Source of the DNA: Actinomycetota bacterium | Lineage (GTDB): Bacteria; Actinomycetota; Actinomycetes; Streptosporangiales; Streptosporangiaceae | NCBI GenBank assembly: GCA_019240215.1 | Contig: JAFAYQ010000016.1 | Span: 1-64,000, forward strand | DNA length: 64,000 nucleotides | Reading direction: 5' to 3' | The notes under the pieces: generated by a model | Databases searched by the model: none | What the model was told of the DNA's origin: nothing | The model's input: only the letters and a program-made list of their open reading frames with translations | Shown: in pieces, positions 47,816-58,243 of the stretch | Numbering within the stretch: position 1 is the stretch's first letter | Layout: every line of letters starts with the position of its first letter | Position numbers and translations under genes: made by a program

Positions 47816-48016
47816 ATGGCTAACGAGCCAGCTCAGAGCCTGGCTGAACAGAGCGCGGCGGCGGCCATCAGCCGTGGCGTCAGCCACCCTTCCCGCAATT
47901 CCGCCACGGGTTTCGCCGAGCGGATCCTACGCCGGCGGCCCGGCTCCTACGCTTCGGTTGTGCACCCGATCAAGGCGAGGATGACCGTTTCCGGCTCTCC
48001 GGCGGAACAGCGGTGA
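47816..48016 (+). CDS. Possible small protein upstream of the DUF3017 gene
   Basis: The 66-residue frame has ATG 47816 with GGGAGG at a 7-base spacing, and its TGA overlaps the GTG of the next gene (GTGA). The sequence is polar, Ser/Ala/Arg-rich, without domain or membrane helix, and its third-codon-position GC is lower than in neighbouring genes. The ribosome binding site and coupling favour a real leader-type gene; composition argues against. Confidence 0.42.
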   Translation: MANEPAQSLAEQSAAAAISRGVSHPSRNSATGFAERILRRRPGSYASVVHPIKARMTVSGSPAEQR

Positions 48017-50253
48017 GGAACGCGGAGGACACCCCAGCCCGCGGCTTCCCCCGCCCCGCCGGTGCCGGCCCCGACGCCTCGCCGCCCTCGGCTCCCAATG
48101 CCGCCGACGGCACCGGCCCGGTCGCGAACGGTGCCGGCGAGAACGGTGCCGGCGCGAACGGCCCGGGCCCGGCCGGCCCGGGCCCGGCCGGCACGACCTG
48201 GTCCGGTGCCTTCGTCCGCCCGCCCAGCGCCGGCGCCGGTACCGCCCGCCCCCCGTGGCCCGACGCCCCCGCCGTCCTCGGTGAGCCGGAACTCCCCGGC
48301 TACGGGTCCCGCACCAGCCCGGCCCCCTACCAGGACACCAGCCCCCCCAACGGCGACGGCGCCCTCGGCCGTCCGCCCTGGCCCGACGCCCCGCCGGTAG
48401 AGCGCCCAGTTCCCCAGGCCCCCGGCAACGCCCCGTCCCGAGGTCCCTCCGGTCCCGGCCAGATACCGGGCGCTCCCGGCTACCCCCAGGCACCGGGTGC
48501 CCCTGGTCACGGCCCAGCGCCGAGCGCCCCCGGCTATGGCCAGGCGCCGAGCACTCCCGGCTTCGGCCAAGCACCGGTCGCTCCAGGCCAGGCGCCGGGC
48601 GCTCCCGGCTCCGGCCAGACCCAGGGCACTTCCGGCCACGGCCAGCCGCCCAGCAGCCGCGGCCCGCAGCCCCCCGCCGCGCACCCACCGCGCCCGGCCG
48701 ACACCGCCGTCCCGCGCTTCCTCCCGGCCGACAACGCTGCCCCACCGCCCGCACCCGCCACCCCCCCGGCAACCGGTGAGGTCTCCGGGATCACCGGCAT
48801 CCCCGAGCCAGATTTCGGGCCCCCGGCCGCCGACGCCCCGGCGCCCTCCTTGGAGGAGACCCCGCGGCCGCCCGCGGACCCGCCCGCCCCGGCGCAACCC
48901 CGCTTCATCCCCGCCCCCGGTTACACGGTGCCGCCCGGCTTCAACCAGCGGCGTATGTCCCGCCGCGCCACCCCGCCCGCTGCACCCCCCGCGCAGAATT
49001 CGGCGGCTGCGCCCCCAGCCGCACCTCGCCCGGCCACCGGCCCGCGCCCCGCCTCGCCCCCCGACCCCGGCCCCGCCGTGCCCCCGCCCGCGACGCCCAG
49101 CCCGCCGACCGGCCCCTACCAGGGGACGGCGCCGCGCCCGGCCACCGGCTCACCCCCGGCCGCAACGCCCGAGCCGCCGACCGGCCCGTACTCCGGCCCG
49201 CCCCCACGCCCGGCTCCCGCCCGCCCCTCAATGCCGCCCAGCCCGGCGGACCCCTCGTTCCCGCCCACGGGGTCGCGTCCCCCGGTCCCGCCTGCCTCCG
49301 CGAGCGGCTCCTACCCAGCGGCGCCCCCGCGCCCGGTCACCGGCCCCGCGACGCCGCCCAGCCCTGCGCCCGCCCCACCTCCAACGGCGGTCTCGCGGCC
49401 GGCGTCCGGCCCGTACCCGGGGGCGGACCCCCGGGCGGCGACGCCGCCCAGCTCGCCCGACCTCACCTACCCGCCGACGGGCTCGCGCCCCCCGGTACCG
49501 CCCGCCTCCGCGAGCGGCTCCTACCCGGCGGCCTTTCCGCGCCCGGCCACCAGTCCGCGCCCGGCGCCCCCGTCCGACCCGGCCACCGCTCCGCGCCCGG
49601 CCACCAGTCCGCGCCCGGCGACGCCGCCCGACCCGGCCACCGCTCCGCGACCGGCCACCGCTCCGCGCCCGGCTACCGGTCCGTACCCCGCCCCCGGCTC
49701 ACCTTCCGCGCTGGCGCCCGGCCCGGCCGCCGGCCCGCGCGCAGCTTCCGGCTCCCACGCGGCCAGGCCGCCAAGCCCGGCCGACGCCTCCTACCCGCCG
49801 ACGGAGGCGCCCGACCCCACGACGGGCTGGTACCACGCGGCCCCTGCAGTCCCTGGTCCGTCCCCGGCCACGGCGCCCCGCCCGTACCCTCCCACCGGCC
49901 CCCTGCCCCCGTCGGCCAACGGCTCGCACCCGGTCGAGGCGCCCTCCGCCCCCGGCGCCACCCCGGTCGCAACTCCCGGCCGCGGCGGTCCGGTGCTGGC
50001 CCAGGTCCCCTACCTGATCGCCCTGGCCCTGGTCATCGCCGGGGTCATCTGGGCCTGGACCGGCGCGCACGCGGTCGGTAACGGCGCCGCCGTCGTCGGG
50101 GCCGCCCTGCTGGCGGCCGGCGTCGCCCGGCTGATCCTGCCGAAGAGTGCCTCCGGCCTGCTGGCTAACCGCCGGCGCTGGGCGGACGTGCTGGCCCTGG
50201 GCGTGCTGGGGGCCGCCCTGCTGACCGTGGCGCTGCTGCTCCCGCCCACCTGA
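48013..50253 (+). CDS. DUF3017 membrane protein with long Pro-rich N-terminal domain
   Basis: In the 746-residue protein, residues 1-650 are low-complexity Pro/Ala/Ser/Gly with internal repeats ([29 protein letters not shown] twice, and GYGQAPSTPGFGQAP-like units). The last 90 residues carry three membrane helices (VPYLIALALVIAGVIWAWTG, AAVVGAALLAAGVARLILP, ADVLALGVLGAALLTVALLLP) of the DUF3017 type. DUF3017 next to mdh is a conserved actinomycete pairing. The usual protein is only about 100-150 residues, so the extension is exceptional; it probably lies on the cytoplasmic side. Twenty bases precede mdh. Confidence 0.78.
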   Translation: MRNAEDTPARGFPRPAGAGPDASPPSAPNAADGTGPVANGAGENGAGANGPGPAGPGPAGTTWSGAFVRPPSAGAGTARPPWPDAPAVLGEPELPGYGSRTSPAPYQDTSPPNGDGALGRPPWPDAPPVERPVPQAPGNAPSRGPSGPGQIPGAPGYPQAPGAPGHGPAPSAPGYGQAPSTPGFGQAPVAPGQAPGAPGSGQTQGTSGHGQPPSSRGPQPPAAHPPRPADTAVPRFLPADNAAPPPAPATPPATGEVSGITGIPEPDFGPPAADAPAPSLEETPRPPADPPAPAQPRFIPAPGYTVPPGFNQRRMSRRATPPAAPPAQNSAAAPPAAPRPATGPRPASPPDPGPAVPPPATPSPPTGPYQGTAPRPATGSPPAATPEPPTGPYSGPPPRPAPARPSMPPSPADPSFPPTGSRPPVPPASASGSYPAAPPRPVTGPATPPSPAPAPPPTAVSRPASGPYPGADPRAATPPSSPDLTYPPTGSRPPVPPASASGSYPAAFPRPATSPRPAPPSDPATAPRPATSPRPATPPDPATAPRPATAPRPATGPYPAPGSPSALAPGPAAGPRAASGSHAARPPSPADASYPPTEAPDPTTGWYHAAPAVPGPSPATAPRPYPPTGPLPPSANGSHPVEAPSAPGATPVATPGRGGPVLAQVPYLIALALVIAGVIWAWTGAHAVGNGAAVVGAALLAAGVARLILPKSASGLLANRRRWADVLALGVLGAALLTVALLLPPT

Positions 50254-50272
50254 CCAGCAGAAAGGCCTTCAG

Positions 50273-51229
50273 ATGGCACGTCCGGGCAAGGTGACCGTGG
50301 TCGGGGCCGGGTTCTACGGGTCGACGACCGCCCAGCGGCTGGCCGAGTATGACATTTTCGACGAGGTCGTGCTGACCGACATCATCGAGGGACGGCCCGA
50401 GGGGCTCGCCCTCGACCTGAACCAGTCGCGGCCCATCGAGGACTTCGAGACCCGGGTCACCGGCCAGACCACCAGTGCCGGCGGCGACGGTTACCAGGCG
50501 ATCGCGGGCTCCGGCATCGTGATCATCACCGCTGGCCTGGCCCGCAAGCCGGGGATGAGCCGGATGGACCTGATCGAGACCAACGCCCGGATCGTGCGGG
50601 CGGTGACCGAGCAGGTGGCCGAGCACGCGCCCGACGCGGTCCTGATCGTGGTGTCGAACCCGCTGGACGAGATGACCGCGCTGGCGGCCCGGGTGTCCGG
50701 GTTCCCCGCCACCCGGGTGCTCGGCCAGGCCGGGATGCTCGACACCGCCCGGTTCAGCAACTTCGTGGCCGGCAAGCTCGGGGTGCCGGTCGGGTCGGTG
50801 CGAACGCTGACGCTGGGCTCGCACGGCGACACGATGGTGCCGGTGCCGTCGGCCTGCACGGTGGACGGCCGGCCGCTGACCGAACTGCTGCCCGCGGCCG
50901 ACCTCGAGGACCTGGTCACCCGCACCCGCAACGGCGGCGCCGAGGTCGTCGACCTGCTCAAGACCGGGTCGGCCTACTACGCGCCGTCGGCGGCGGCCGC
51001 CCGGATGGCGCGGGCGGTGGCCGAGGACACGGGCGCGGTGCTGCCGGTCTGCGCCTGGGTCGACGGGCCGTACGGGATCTCCGGCGTCTACCTCGGGGTC
51101 GAGGCCGAGGTCGGCGCGGCCGGGGTCCGGCGGGTGGTCGAGCGCGACCTCACCGACGGCGAACTGGCCGGCCTGCGGGCGGCGGCCGAGGCGGTGCGGG
51201 CCAAGCAGGCCGACGTCGCCGGCCTCTAG
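50273..51229 (+). CDS. mdh: Malate dehydrogenase (LDH-like type)
   Basis: The 318-residue enzyme oxidises malate to oxaloacetate with NAD. Motifs: VVGAGFYGSTTAQRLA (dinucleotide loop), LTDI (Asp for NAD), RKPGMSRMDLIETNA (two substrate Arg, the MSR variant that selects malate over lactate), VVSNPLDEMT and catalytic His in GSHGDTMVP. The length fits the family. ATG 50273 has AGAAAGG upstream. Shares a unit with the DUF3017 gene. Confidence 0.93.
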   Translation: MARPGKVTVVGAGFYGSTTAQRLAEYDIFDEVVLTDIIEGRPEGLALDLNQSRPIEDFETRVTGQTTSAGGDGYQAIAGSGIVIITAGLARKPGMSRMDLIETNARIVRAVTEQVAEHAPDAVLIVVSNPLDEMTALAARVSGFPATRVLGQAGMLDTARFSNFVAGKLGVPVGSVRTLTLGSHGDTMVPVPSACTVDGRPLTELLPAADLEDLVTRTRNGGAEVVDLLKTGSAYYAPSAAAARMARAVAEDTGAVLPVCAWVDGPYGISGVYLGVEAEVGAAGVRRVVERDLTDGELAGLRAAAEAVRAKQADVAGL

Positions 51230-51287
51230 CCCAGCCGCCCGCCCCGCGCCCCGGCCGCCCGTCCCGGAGCCGCCCGGCCCCGCACCC

Positions 51288-52532
51288 TCAGGCCGTCTGC
51301 AGCCGCCGCCAGGCCAGCTCGGCGTAGCAGGCCGCCCCGTCGGCCAGCACCGCGTCGTCGAAGATGGCCGCGGCCGAATGGTTCGACGGCGCGGTGGCCG
51401 GATCACGGTCCGGCGGTACCGCCCCGACCGACAGGAACGCGCCCGGTACCTGCTGCAGCACGTAGGAAAAGTCCTCGGCTCCGGTCATCGGGAACGGCTT
51501 GGCGACCGAGCGCGCCGCCCCGAAGACCTCAGCTACGGCCGCCCGCGCGAACTCGGCCTCGGCGGCGTCGTTGACGGTGACGGGGTACTCGTCGGCATAC
51601 TCCGCGGTCGCGTTCATCCCGTGGGCGTCGGCGACATTTTCAATAATTTTATAAAAAGCGTCACGGAGCCGGGTCCGCGCTGCTGCGGAGTAACTACGGG
51701 CGGTGCCGAGGAAGGTGGCCTCGTCCGGGATGACGTTGTCGGTCGTGCCGGCGTGGAAGCTGCTGATCGTCACCACCACCGGATCGAAAACGTCGAACCT
51801 CCTGGTGACCATGGTTTGCAGCGCGGTTACCATCTCGCAGGCGGCCGCGATCGGGTCGGCCGCCAGGTGCGGCTGGGAGGCGTGGCCGCCGCGGCCGTGC
51901 ACGGTGACCCGGAGGATGTCGGCGGCCGCCAGCATCGGCCCCGGCCGGGTGGCGAACACCCCGCCCGGGTACTGGGTGGACGAGACGTGCAGCGCGTAGG
52001 CGGCCGCCGGCCGCCGCGGGCCGGCCGCGTCGAGCACGCCCTCGGCGATCATCGCGGCCGCCCCGGCGTAGCCCTCCTCACCCGGCTGGAACATGAAGAT
52101 CACGTCGCCGGCCAGCTCGGCCCGCCGGGCGCTGAGCAGCCGGGCCGCCCCGGCCAGCATGGCGGTGTGCAGGTCGTGCCCGCAGGCGTGCATGACCCCG
52201 GCGGACCGGGAGGCGAACGGCAGCCCGGTCGCCTCGGTGACCGGCAGCGCGTCCATGTCGCCGCGCAGCAGCACCACCGGCGCCGCCCCGCCGGCGAGCC
52301 GGTCCGGGCGGGCGGCGCCGCCCCGCAGCACCGCCGTCACCGAGCTCAGGCTCCGCCCGGTGCTGACCTCCAGCGGCAGCCCGGCCAGGGCGGCCAGCAC
52401 CCGGGCCTGGGTCAGCGGCAGCTGCAGCCCGATCTCGGGCTCGGCGTGGATGGCGTGCCGCAGCTCCGCCAGTTCCCCCGCGATCGCGGCCGCGCCGGCC
52501 CGGAATCCCGTGGTGCCCGTCTCCCGGATCAT
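51288..52532 (-). CDS. M20D-family amidohydrolase/peptidase
   Basis: The 414-residue protein is of the hippurate/IAA-amino-acid hydrolase type: LRHAIHAEPEIGLQLP, LLRGDMDALPV, MHACGHDLHTAML (metal Cys/His/Asp), FQPGEEGYAGA (Glu pair), VHGRGGHASQPH and FPMTGAEDFSYVLQQVPG. It removes acyl groups from amino acids or similar amides. ATG 52532 lies two bases after the galK stop, making it the third gene of galE-galK-M20. An AT-rich codon island occurs at 51634-51658. Confidence 0.9.
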   Translation of the reverse strand: MIRETGTTGFRAGAAAIAGELAELRHAIHAEPEIGLQLPLTQARVLAALAGLPLEVSTGRSLSSVTAVLRGGAARPDRLAGGAAPVVLLRGDMDALPVTEATGLPFASRSAGVMHACGHDLHTAMLAGAARLLSARRAELAGDVIFMFQPGEEGYAGAAAMIAEGVLDAAGPRRPAAAYALHVSSTQYPGGVFATRPGPMLAAADILRVTVHGRGGHASQPHLAADPIAAACEMVTALQTMVTRRFDVFDPVVVTISSFHAGTTDNVIPDEATFLGTARSYSAAARTRLRDAFYKIIENVADAHGMNATAEYADEYPVTVNDAAEAEFARAAVAEVFGAARSVAKPFPMTGAEDFSYVLQQVPGAFLSVGAVPPDRDPATAPSNHSAAAIFDDAVLADGAACYAELAWRRLQTA

Positions 52533-52534
52533 CC

Positions 52535-53859
<1,325 letters not shown>

Positions 53860-53863
<4 letters not shown>

Positions 53864-54864
53864 CGGGCGCCCGCCGCGGCCCGCTGCTGGGCGAACGTCC
53901 AGGCGTCGGTCACCATCGTGGTCAGGTCGCGGGTGGCCCGCCAGCCCAGGTCGGCCTGGATCCGCGCGGACGAGGCGACCAGCACGGCCGGGTCCCCGTC
54001 GCGGCGCGGCCCGACCTCGGCCGGGATGTCGGTCCCGGTCACTTCGCGGCAGACGTCGACCACCTGGCGGACCGAGAAGCCGGTCCCGTTACCGAGGTTG
54101 TAGATCCGGTGCTGGCCCGGCTCGGTCGCCGCGAGCGCCAGCACGTGCGCGCCGGCCAGGTCGGCGACGTGGATGTAGTCGCGCACGCAGGTCCCGTCCG
54201 GGGTCGGGTAGTCGGTCCCGAAGATCTTCACCGCCGCGCCACCCGCCCCGGCGGTGCTGGCCGAGGGAAGGGCGTTCTTCAGCACGTTGGGGATCAGGTG
54301 GGTCTCGGGGGAGTGCCGTTCGCCGTACCACTGGCCGGCCGCGTCGGCGTGAGCGCCCGCCACGTTGAAGTAGCGCAGGCTCACCGCCCCCAGGCCGAAC
54401 ATCCGCGCGTACTCGGTCAGGGCGGTGTCGACGGCCAGCTTGGACGCCCCGTAGGGGCTGGTCGGCCGGGTCGGGTCGGTCTCCTCGATCGGGGTGCGCT
54501 CGGGCTCGCCGTAGGTGGCGGCGGTGGAGGAGAACACGATCCGGCCGACGCCGGCCGCCCGCATCGCCTCCAGCAGCGCCAGGCTGCCGCCCAGGTTGTG
54601 CGACCAGTACAGGCCGGGCTTGGCCACCGACTCGCCGACCAGCGACTTGGCCGCGAAGTGGAGCACCGCGTCGGTGCCCCCGGCCAGCACCCGGGCGGCG
54701 TCGTCGCGCAGGTTGCCCCGGACCATGGTCGCGCGGCGCGGTATCGCATCGGCGTGCCCGGTCGACAGGTCGTCGAGGATGGTCACCTCGTGGCCCGCCT
54801 CGATCAGGACCGACGCGACCACGCTGCCGATGTAGCCCGCACCGCCGGTGACGAGCAGCCTCAT
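53860..54864 (-). CDS. galE: UDP-glucose 4-epimerase
   Basis: The 334-residue extended SDR interconverts UDP-galactose and UDP-glucose. Seen are [25 protein letters not shown] (GxxGxxG), [15 protein letters not shown] (Ser/Thr), [11 protein letters not shown] (YxxxK) and [26 protein letters not shown], the GalE hallmark. ATG 54864 has GGGAGG upstream. First gene of the galE-galK-M20 unit; divergent from the CNNM-type gene. Confidence 0.95.
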
Positions 54865-54981
54865 CCTGCCTCCCGAAGTCGTTGCTGCAGCACGCCAAGC
54901 TACAGGCAATTAAACTGGCCCAACATAGTGCCTGGTAGCCGCGGCGCGGCCGGCGGCACCCACAAGGACTCGGGGATCAAG

Positions 54982-56514
54982 GTGAGCCTGCTCATCGGGG
55001 ATATCGTCATCGTCCTCGTCATCGTGCTGATCGGCGGCTTCTTCGCCGCCTCGGAAATGGCTCTGGTCTCCCTGCGTGAGGGCCAGATCCGCAAGCTGTC
55101 CCAGGGCAGCAAACGCGGCCAGAAGGCGGCCAAGCTGGCCCAGGACCCCAACCGGTTCCTGTCCTCGGTGCAGATCGGCGTCACCCTGGCCACGCTGGTC
55201 TCCGGCGTGTACGGCTCGGCCACCCTGGTCGGTTTCCTGGAACGGGCCCTGATCAGGGCGGGCATGGGCCGGGGCTGGGCCGACGCGCTGGCGTTCGTGG
55301 TCGTCACCGTCCTGATCACGTTCGTCACCCTGATTTTCGGCGAGCTGGCCCCCAAGCGGATCGCGCTGCAGCGGGTCGAGCCGGTGGCGCTGCTGGCCGC
55401 CCCCACCCTGGACCGGATCTCGAAGCTGGCCCGCCCGCTGGTCTGGCTGCTGTCCAAGTCGACCGACCTGGTGGTCAGGATCCTGGGCGGCAACCCCAAG
55501 GCCAACCGGACGGTCATCACCGAGGAGGAGCTGCGCGACCTGGTGGCCAGCAACCAGGCGCTCAGCCTGGACGAGCGGCGCATCGTCGGCGACGTCTTCG
55601 ACGCCGGCAAGCGGCAGATCCGCGAGGTGCTGCGGCCCCGCACCGAGGTCGAGTTCGTGGCGGCCGAGACGCCGCTCAGCGAGGCGGCCGACCTGGCGGT
55701 GAGCGTGCCCTACTCGCGGCTGCCGGTCTACCAGGGCTCCTACGACAACGTGATCGGGTTCGTGCACGTCCGCGACCTGCTCGACCCGGCCCGGGCCGAC
55801 AGCCCGCTGACCGTCGGCCAGGTCAGCCGGCACGTGAAGTTCATGCCCAACAGCAAGACGGTGCTGGCGGCGCTGTCGGAGATGCGGCGGGAGCGCGCCC
55901 ACCTGGCCATCGTGGTCGACGAGTACGGCGGCACGGCCGGCATCGTCACCCTCGAGGACCTGGTCGAGGAGCTGATCGGCGACATCCGCGACGAGTACGA
56001 CCAGGACCAGGACCAGACCCGCCGCCTGCGGGGCGGCGAGGTCGAGGTCGACGGCCTGCTCAACCTGCACGAGTTCGCCGAGCAGACCGGCATCGACCTG
56101 CCCGAGGGCCCGTACGAGACCGCGGCCGGCTTCGTGCTGGCCCGGCTGGGCGAGGTGCCCGAGGTCGGCGACTCGGTCGAGGTCGACGAGCACCGGATCA
56201 CGGTCACCGAGATGGACGGCCGCCGGATCGCCCGGCTCCGCATCGCCCCGGCCGGCCATCCGGAGACGCCCGAGGTGCTGGCCTCGGCGCCGCCGGTACC
56301 GCCGGTCTCCATCTCCACATCGGCCTCTGAGGCTCCCTCCGTACCTGCCACTCCACCAGTCCCACTGGCCCCGCCTGCTCCGCCGACCCCGCCAGCCTCA
56401 CCAGACACACTGGCCCCACCGGCCCCGCCGGTGCCGGAAAACGGCGCGGGCGGCGGCCCGCCTTCGGCGAACGGTCAGACACCGCAGCGCAGCACGTCAG
56501 GCGGCCGGGGCTGA
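54982..56514 (+). CDS. CNNM/HlyC-CorC-type membrane protein (DUF21-CBS-CorC)
   Basis: The 510-residue protein has a DUF21 domain with four helices (LIGDIVIVLVIVLIGGFFAASEMALVSLREGQI, SSVQIGVTLATLVSGVYGSATL, ALAFVVVTVLITFVTLIFGELAPKRIAL). A CBS pair follows at about residues 205-325 (VPYSRLPVYQGSYDNVIGFVHVRDLL, HLAIVVDEYGGTAGIVTLEDLVEELIGDI) and then a CorC_HlyC domain. The family transports or regulates Mg2+/other cations. The last 90 residues are Pro/Ala/Ser-rich. GTG 54982 is preferred for its GGGGA; GTG 54928 is a second option. 17 bp precede guaA. Confidence 0.9.
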   Translation: MSLLIGDIVIVLVIVLIGGFFAASEMALVSLREGQIRKLSQGSKRGQKAAKLAQDPNRFLSSVQIGVTLATLVSGVYGSATLVGFLERALIRAGMGRGWADALAFVVVTVLITFVTLIFGELAPKRIALQRVEPVALLAAPTLDRISKLARPLVWLLSKSTDLVVRILGGNPKANRTVITEEELRDLVASNQALSLDERRIVGDVFDAGKRQIREVLRPRTEVEFVAAETPLSEAADLAVSVPYSRLPVYQGSYDNVIGFVHVRDLLDPARADSPLTVGQVSRHVKFMPNSKTVLAALSEMRRERAHLAIVVDEYGGTAGIVTLEDLVEELIGDIRDEYDQDQDQTRRLRGGEVEVDGLLNLHEFAEQTGIDLPEGPYETAAGFVLARLGEVPEVGDSVEVDEHRITVTEMDGRRIARLRIAPAGHPETPEVLASAPPVPPVSISTSASEAPSVPATPPVPLAPPAPPTPPASPDTLAPPAPPVPENGAGGGPPSANGQTPQRSTSGGRG

Positions 56515-56531
56515 TGCCCTAAACTCGGCAG

Positions 56532-58106
56532 GTGCACCCGTCCGGCAGCTTCGACACCGTCCTCGTCGTGGACTACGGGGCGCAGTACGCGCAGCTCATC
56601 GCGCGCCGCGTCCGTGAGTGCCACGTCTACTCCGAGATCGTCCCGCACACGATGCCGGTCGCCGAGATGCTCGCCCGTAAGCCCAAGGCGATCATCCTGT
56701 CCGGCGGCCCCGCGTCGGTGTACGCCGACGGCGCCCCGCCCGGTCCGGACGGCCTGTTCACCGCGGGCGTGCCGGTCCTCGGCATCTGTTACGGCTTCCA
56801 GCTCATGGTCCAGAGCCTGGGCGGCACGGTCCGGCGGACCGGCGCGGCCGAGTACGGCGCGACCACCCTCGACACCATGACCGCCCCGGGCGGCCTGCTG
56901 GCCGGGCTGCCCGCCCGCCAGCGGGTGTGGATGTCGCACGGGGACACCTGCGTGGCGGCGCCGCCCGGGTTCGAGGTCACCGCGTCGACCGGGGCGACCC
57001 CGGTCGCGGTCATCGAGGACGGCGACCACAAGCTGTTCGGGGTCCAGTTCCACCCCGAGGTGATGCACACCGACCACGGCCAGGCGCTGCTGCAGCGCTT
57101 CCTGGACGCGGCCGGCTGCCAGCCCGGCTGGACCACCGCGGGCATCATCGACGAGCAGGTCGAGCAGATTCGCGCCCAGGTCGGCGACGGCGTCGCGGTC
57201 TGCGGGCTGTCCGGCGGGGTCGACTCGGCGGTGGCCGCGGCCCTGGTCCAGCGGGCCATCGGCGACCGCCTGTACTGCGTGTTCGTCGACCACGGGCTGC
57301 TCCGCAAGGGCGAGGCCGAGCAGGTCGAGAACGACTTCGTGGCCGCCACCGGCGTCCGCCTCACGGTGGTCAGCGCGGCCGATCAGTTCCTGGGCGCGCT
57401 CGACGGAGTCAGCGACCCCGAGCAGAAGCGCAAGATCATCGGCCGCGAGTTCATCCGCACGTTCGAGCGGGCCGCGGCCGACATCGCGGCCGACGCCCAG
57501 AGCCACGGTGAGTCGGCTAGGTTCCTGGTCCAGGGCACCCTCTACCCCGACGTGGTGGAGTCCGGCGGCGGCACCGGGGCGGCCAACATCAAGTCCCACC
57601 ACAACGTGGGCGGGCTGCCCGCCGACCTCAAGTTCGAGCTCGTCGAGCCGCTCCGGGCCTTGTTCAAGGACGAGGTCCGGCAGGTCGGCGCGGAGCTCGG
57701 GCTGCCGCACGACATCGTCTGGCGGCAGCCGTTCCCCGGCCCCGGGCTGGCCATCCGGATCATCGGCGCGGTGACCGCCGACCGGCTGAGCGTGCTGCGC
57801 GAGGCCGACAGTATCGCCCGCGAGGAGCTGTCCCGGGCCGGCCTGGACCGGCGCATCTGGCAGTGCCCGGTGGTGCTGCTGGCCGACGTCCGCTCGGTCG
57901 GCGTCCAGGGCGACGGCCGGACCTACGGCCACCCGGTGGTGCTCCGGCCGGTGACCAGCGAGGACGCGATGACCGCGGACTGGGCCCGGCTGCCCGAGGA
58001 CGTGCTCGCGCACATCTCCACCCGCATCACCAACGAGGTGCCGGAGGTCAACCGGGTCGTGCTCGACGTGACCAGCAAGCCGCCCGGCACGATCGAGTGG
58101 GAGTAG
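56532..58106 (+). CDS. guaA: GMP synthase (glutamine-hydrolysing)
   Basis: The 524-residue enzyme aminates XMP to GMP. The class I glutaminase half has the Cys in [11 protein letters not shown] and His/Glu in [11 protein letters not shown]. The ATP-pyrophosphatase half has [16 protein letters not shown], and the C-terminal dimerisation domain ends [15 protein letters not shown]. The length is standard. The start is GTG 56532. It may be co-transcribed with the CNNM-type gene. Strong hairpins follow the stop. Confidence 0.96.
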   Translation: MHPSGSFDTVLVVDYGAQYAQLIARRVRECHVYSEIVPHTMPVAEMLARKPKAIILSGGPASVYADGAPPGPDGLFTAGVPVLGICYGFQLMVQSLGGTVRRTGAAEYGATTLDTMTAPGGLLAGLPARQRVWMSHGDTCVAAPPGFEVTASTGATPVAVIEDGDHKLFGVQFHPEVMHTDHGQALLQRFLDAAGCQPGWTTAGIIDEQVEQIRAQVGDGVAVCGLSGGVDSAVAAALVQRAIGDRLYCVFVDHGLLRKGEAEQVENDFVAATGVRLTVVSAADQFLGALDGVSDPEQKRKIIGREFIRTFERAAADIAADAQSHGESARFLVQGTLYPDVVESGGGTGAANIKSHHNVGGLPADLKFELVEPLRALFKDEVRQVGAELGLPHDIVWRQPFPGPGLAIRIIGAVTADRLSVLREADSIAREELSRAGLDRRIWQCPVVLLADVRSVGVQGDGRTYGHPVVLRPVTSEDAMTADWARLPEDVLAHISTRITNEVPEVNRVVLDVTSKPPGTIEWE

Positions 58107-58107
58107 C

Positions 58108-58188
58108 CCGGTAACACCATAAGGGCCGTTACCGGCGTGAACCTGACCACGTCCCGGGAGTTGGTACTCCCGCCCCGGGGGCACGTGG
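58108..58188. terminator. Terminator region between guaA and the convergent coiled-coil gene
   Basis: CCGGTAAC (58108-58115) pairs with GTTACCGG (58128-58135). Next, CCACGT (58147-58152) pairs with ACGTGG (58183-58188), enclosing GGGAGT-tggt-ACTCCC (58156-58171). Without T-runs these are structured ends rather than classical terminators, and they serve convergent genes. Confidence 0.6.
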
Positions 58189-58243
58189 CTGTTCTTCGCT
58201 GGTAACGACCCTCTGGCTGGCCGTCGGTATCGGCCGGGGAAGT

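Noticed and set aside
48013..49960. CRISPR-like or minisatellite array
   Set aside because: Repeats here are imperfect Pro-rich codon repeats inside one open frame with no constant spacer length.
54109..54981. N-terminal extension of the CNNM-type protein
   Set aside because: This part of the frame lies antisense over galE and is not membrane-like; the family starts at the first helix near 54982.
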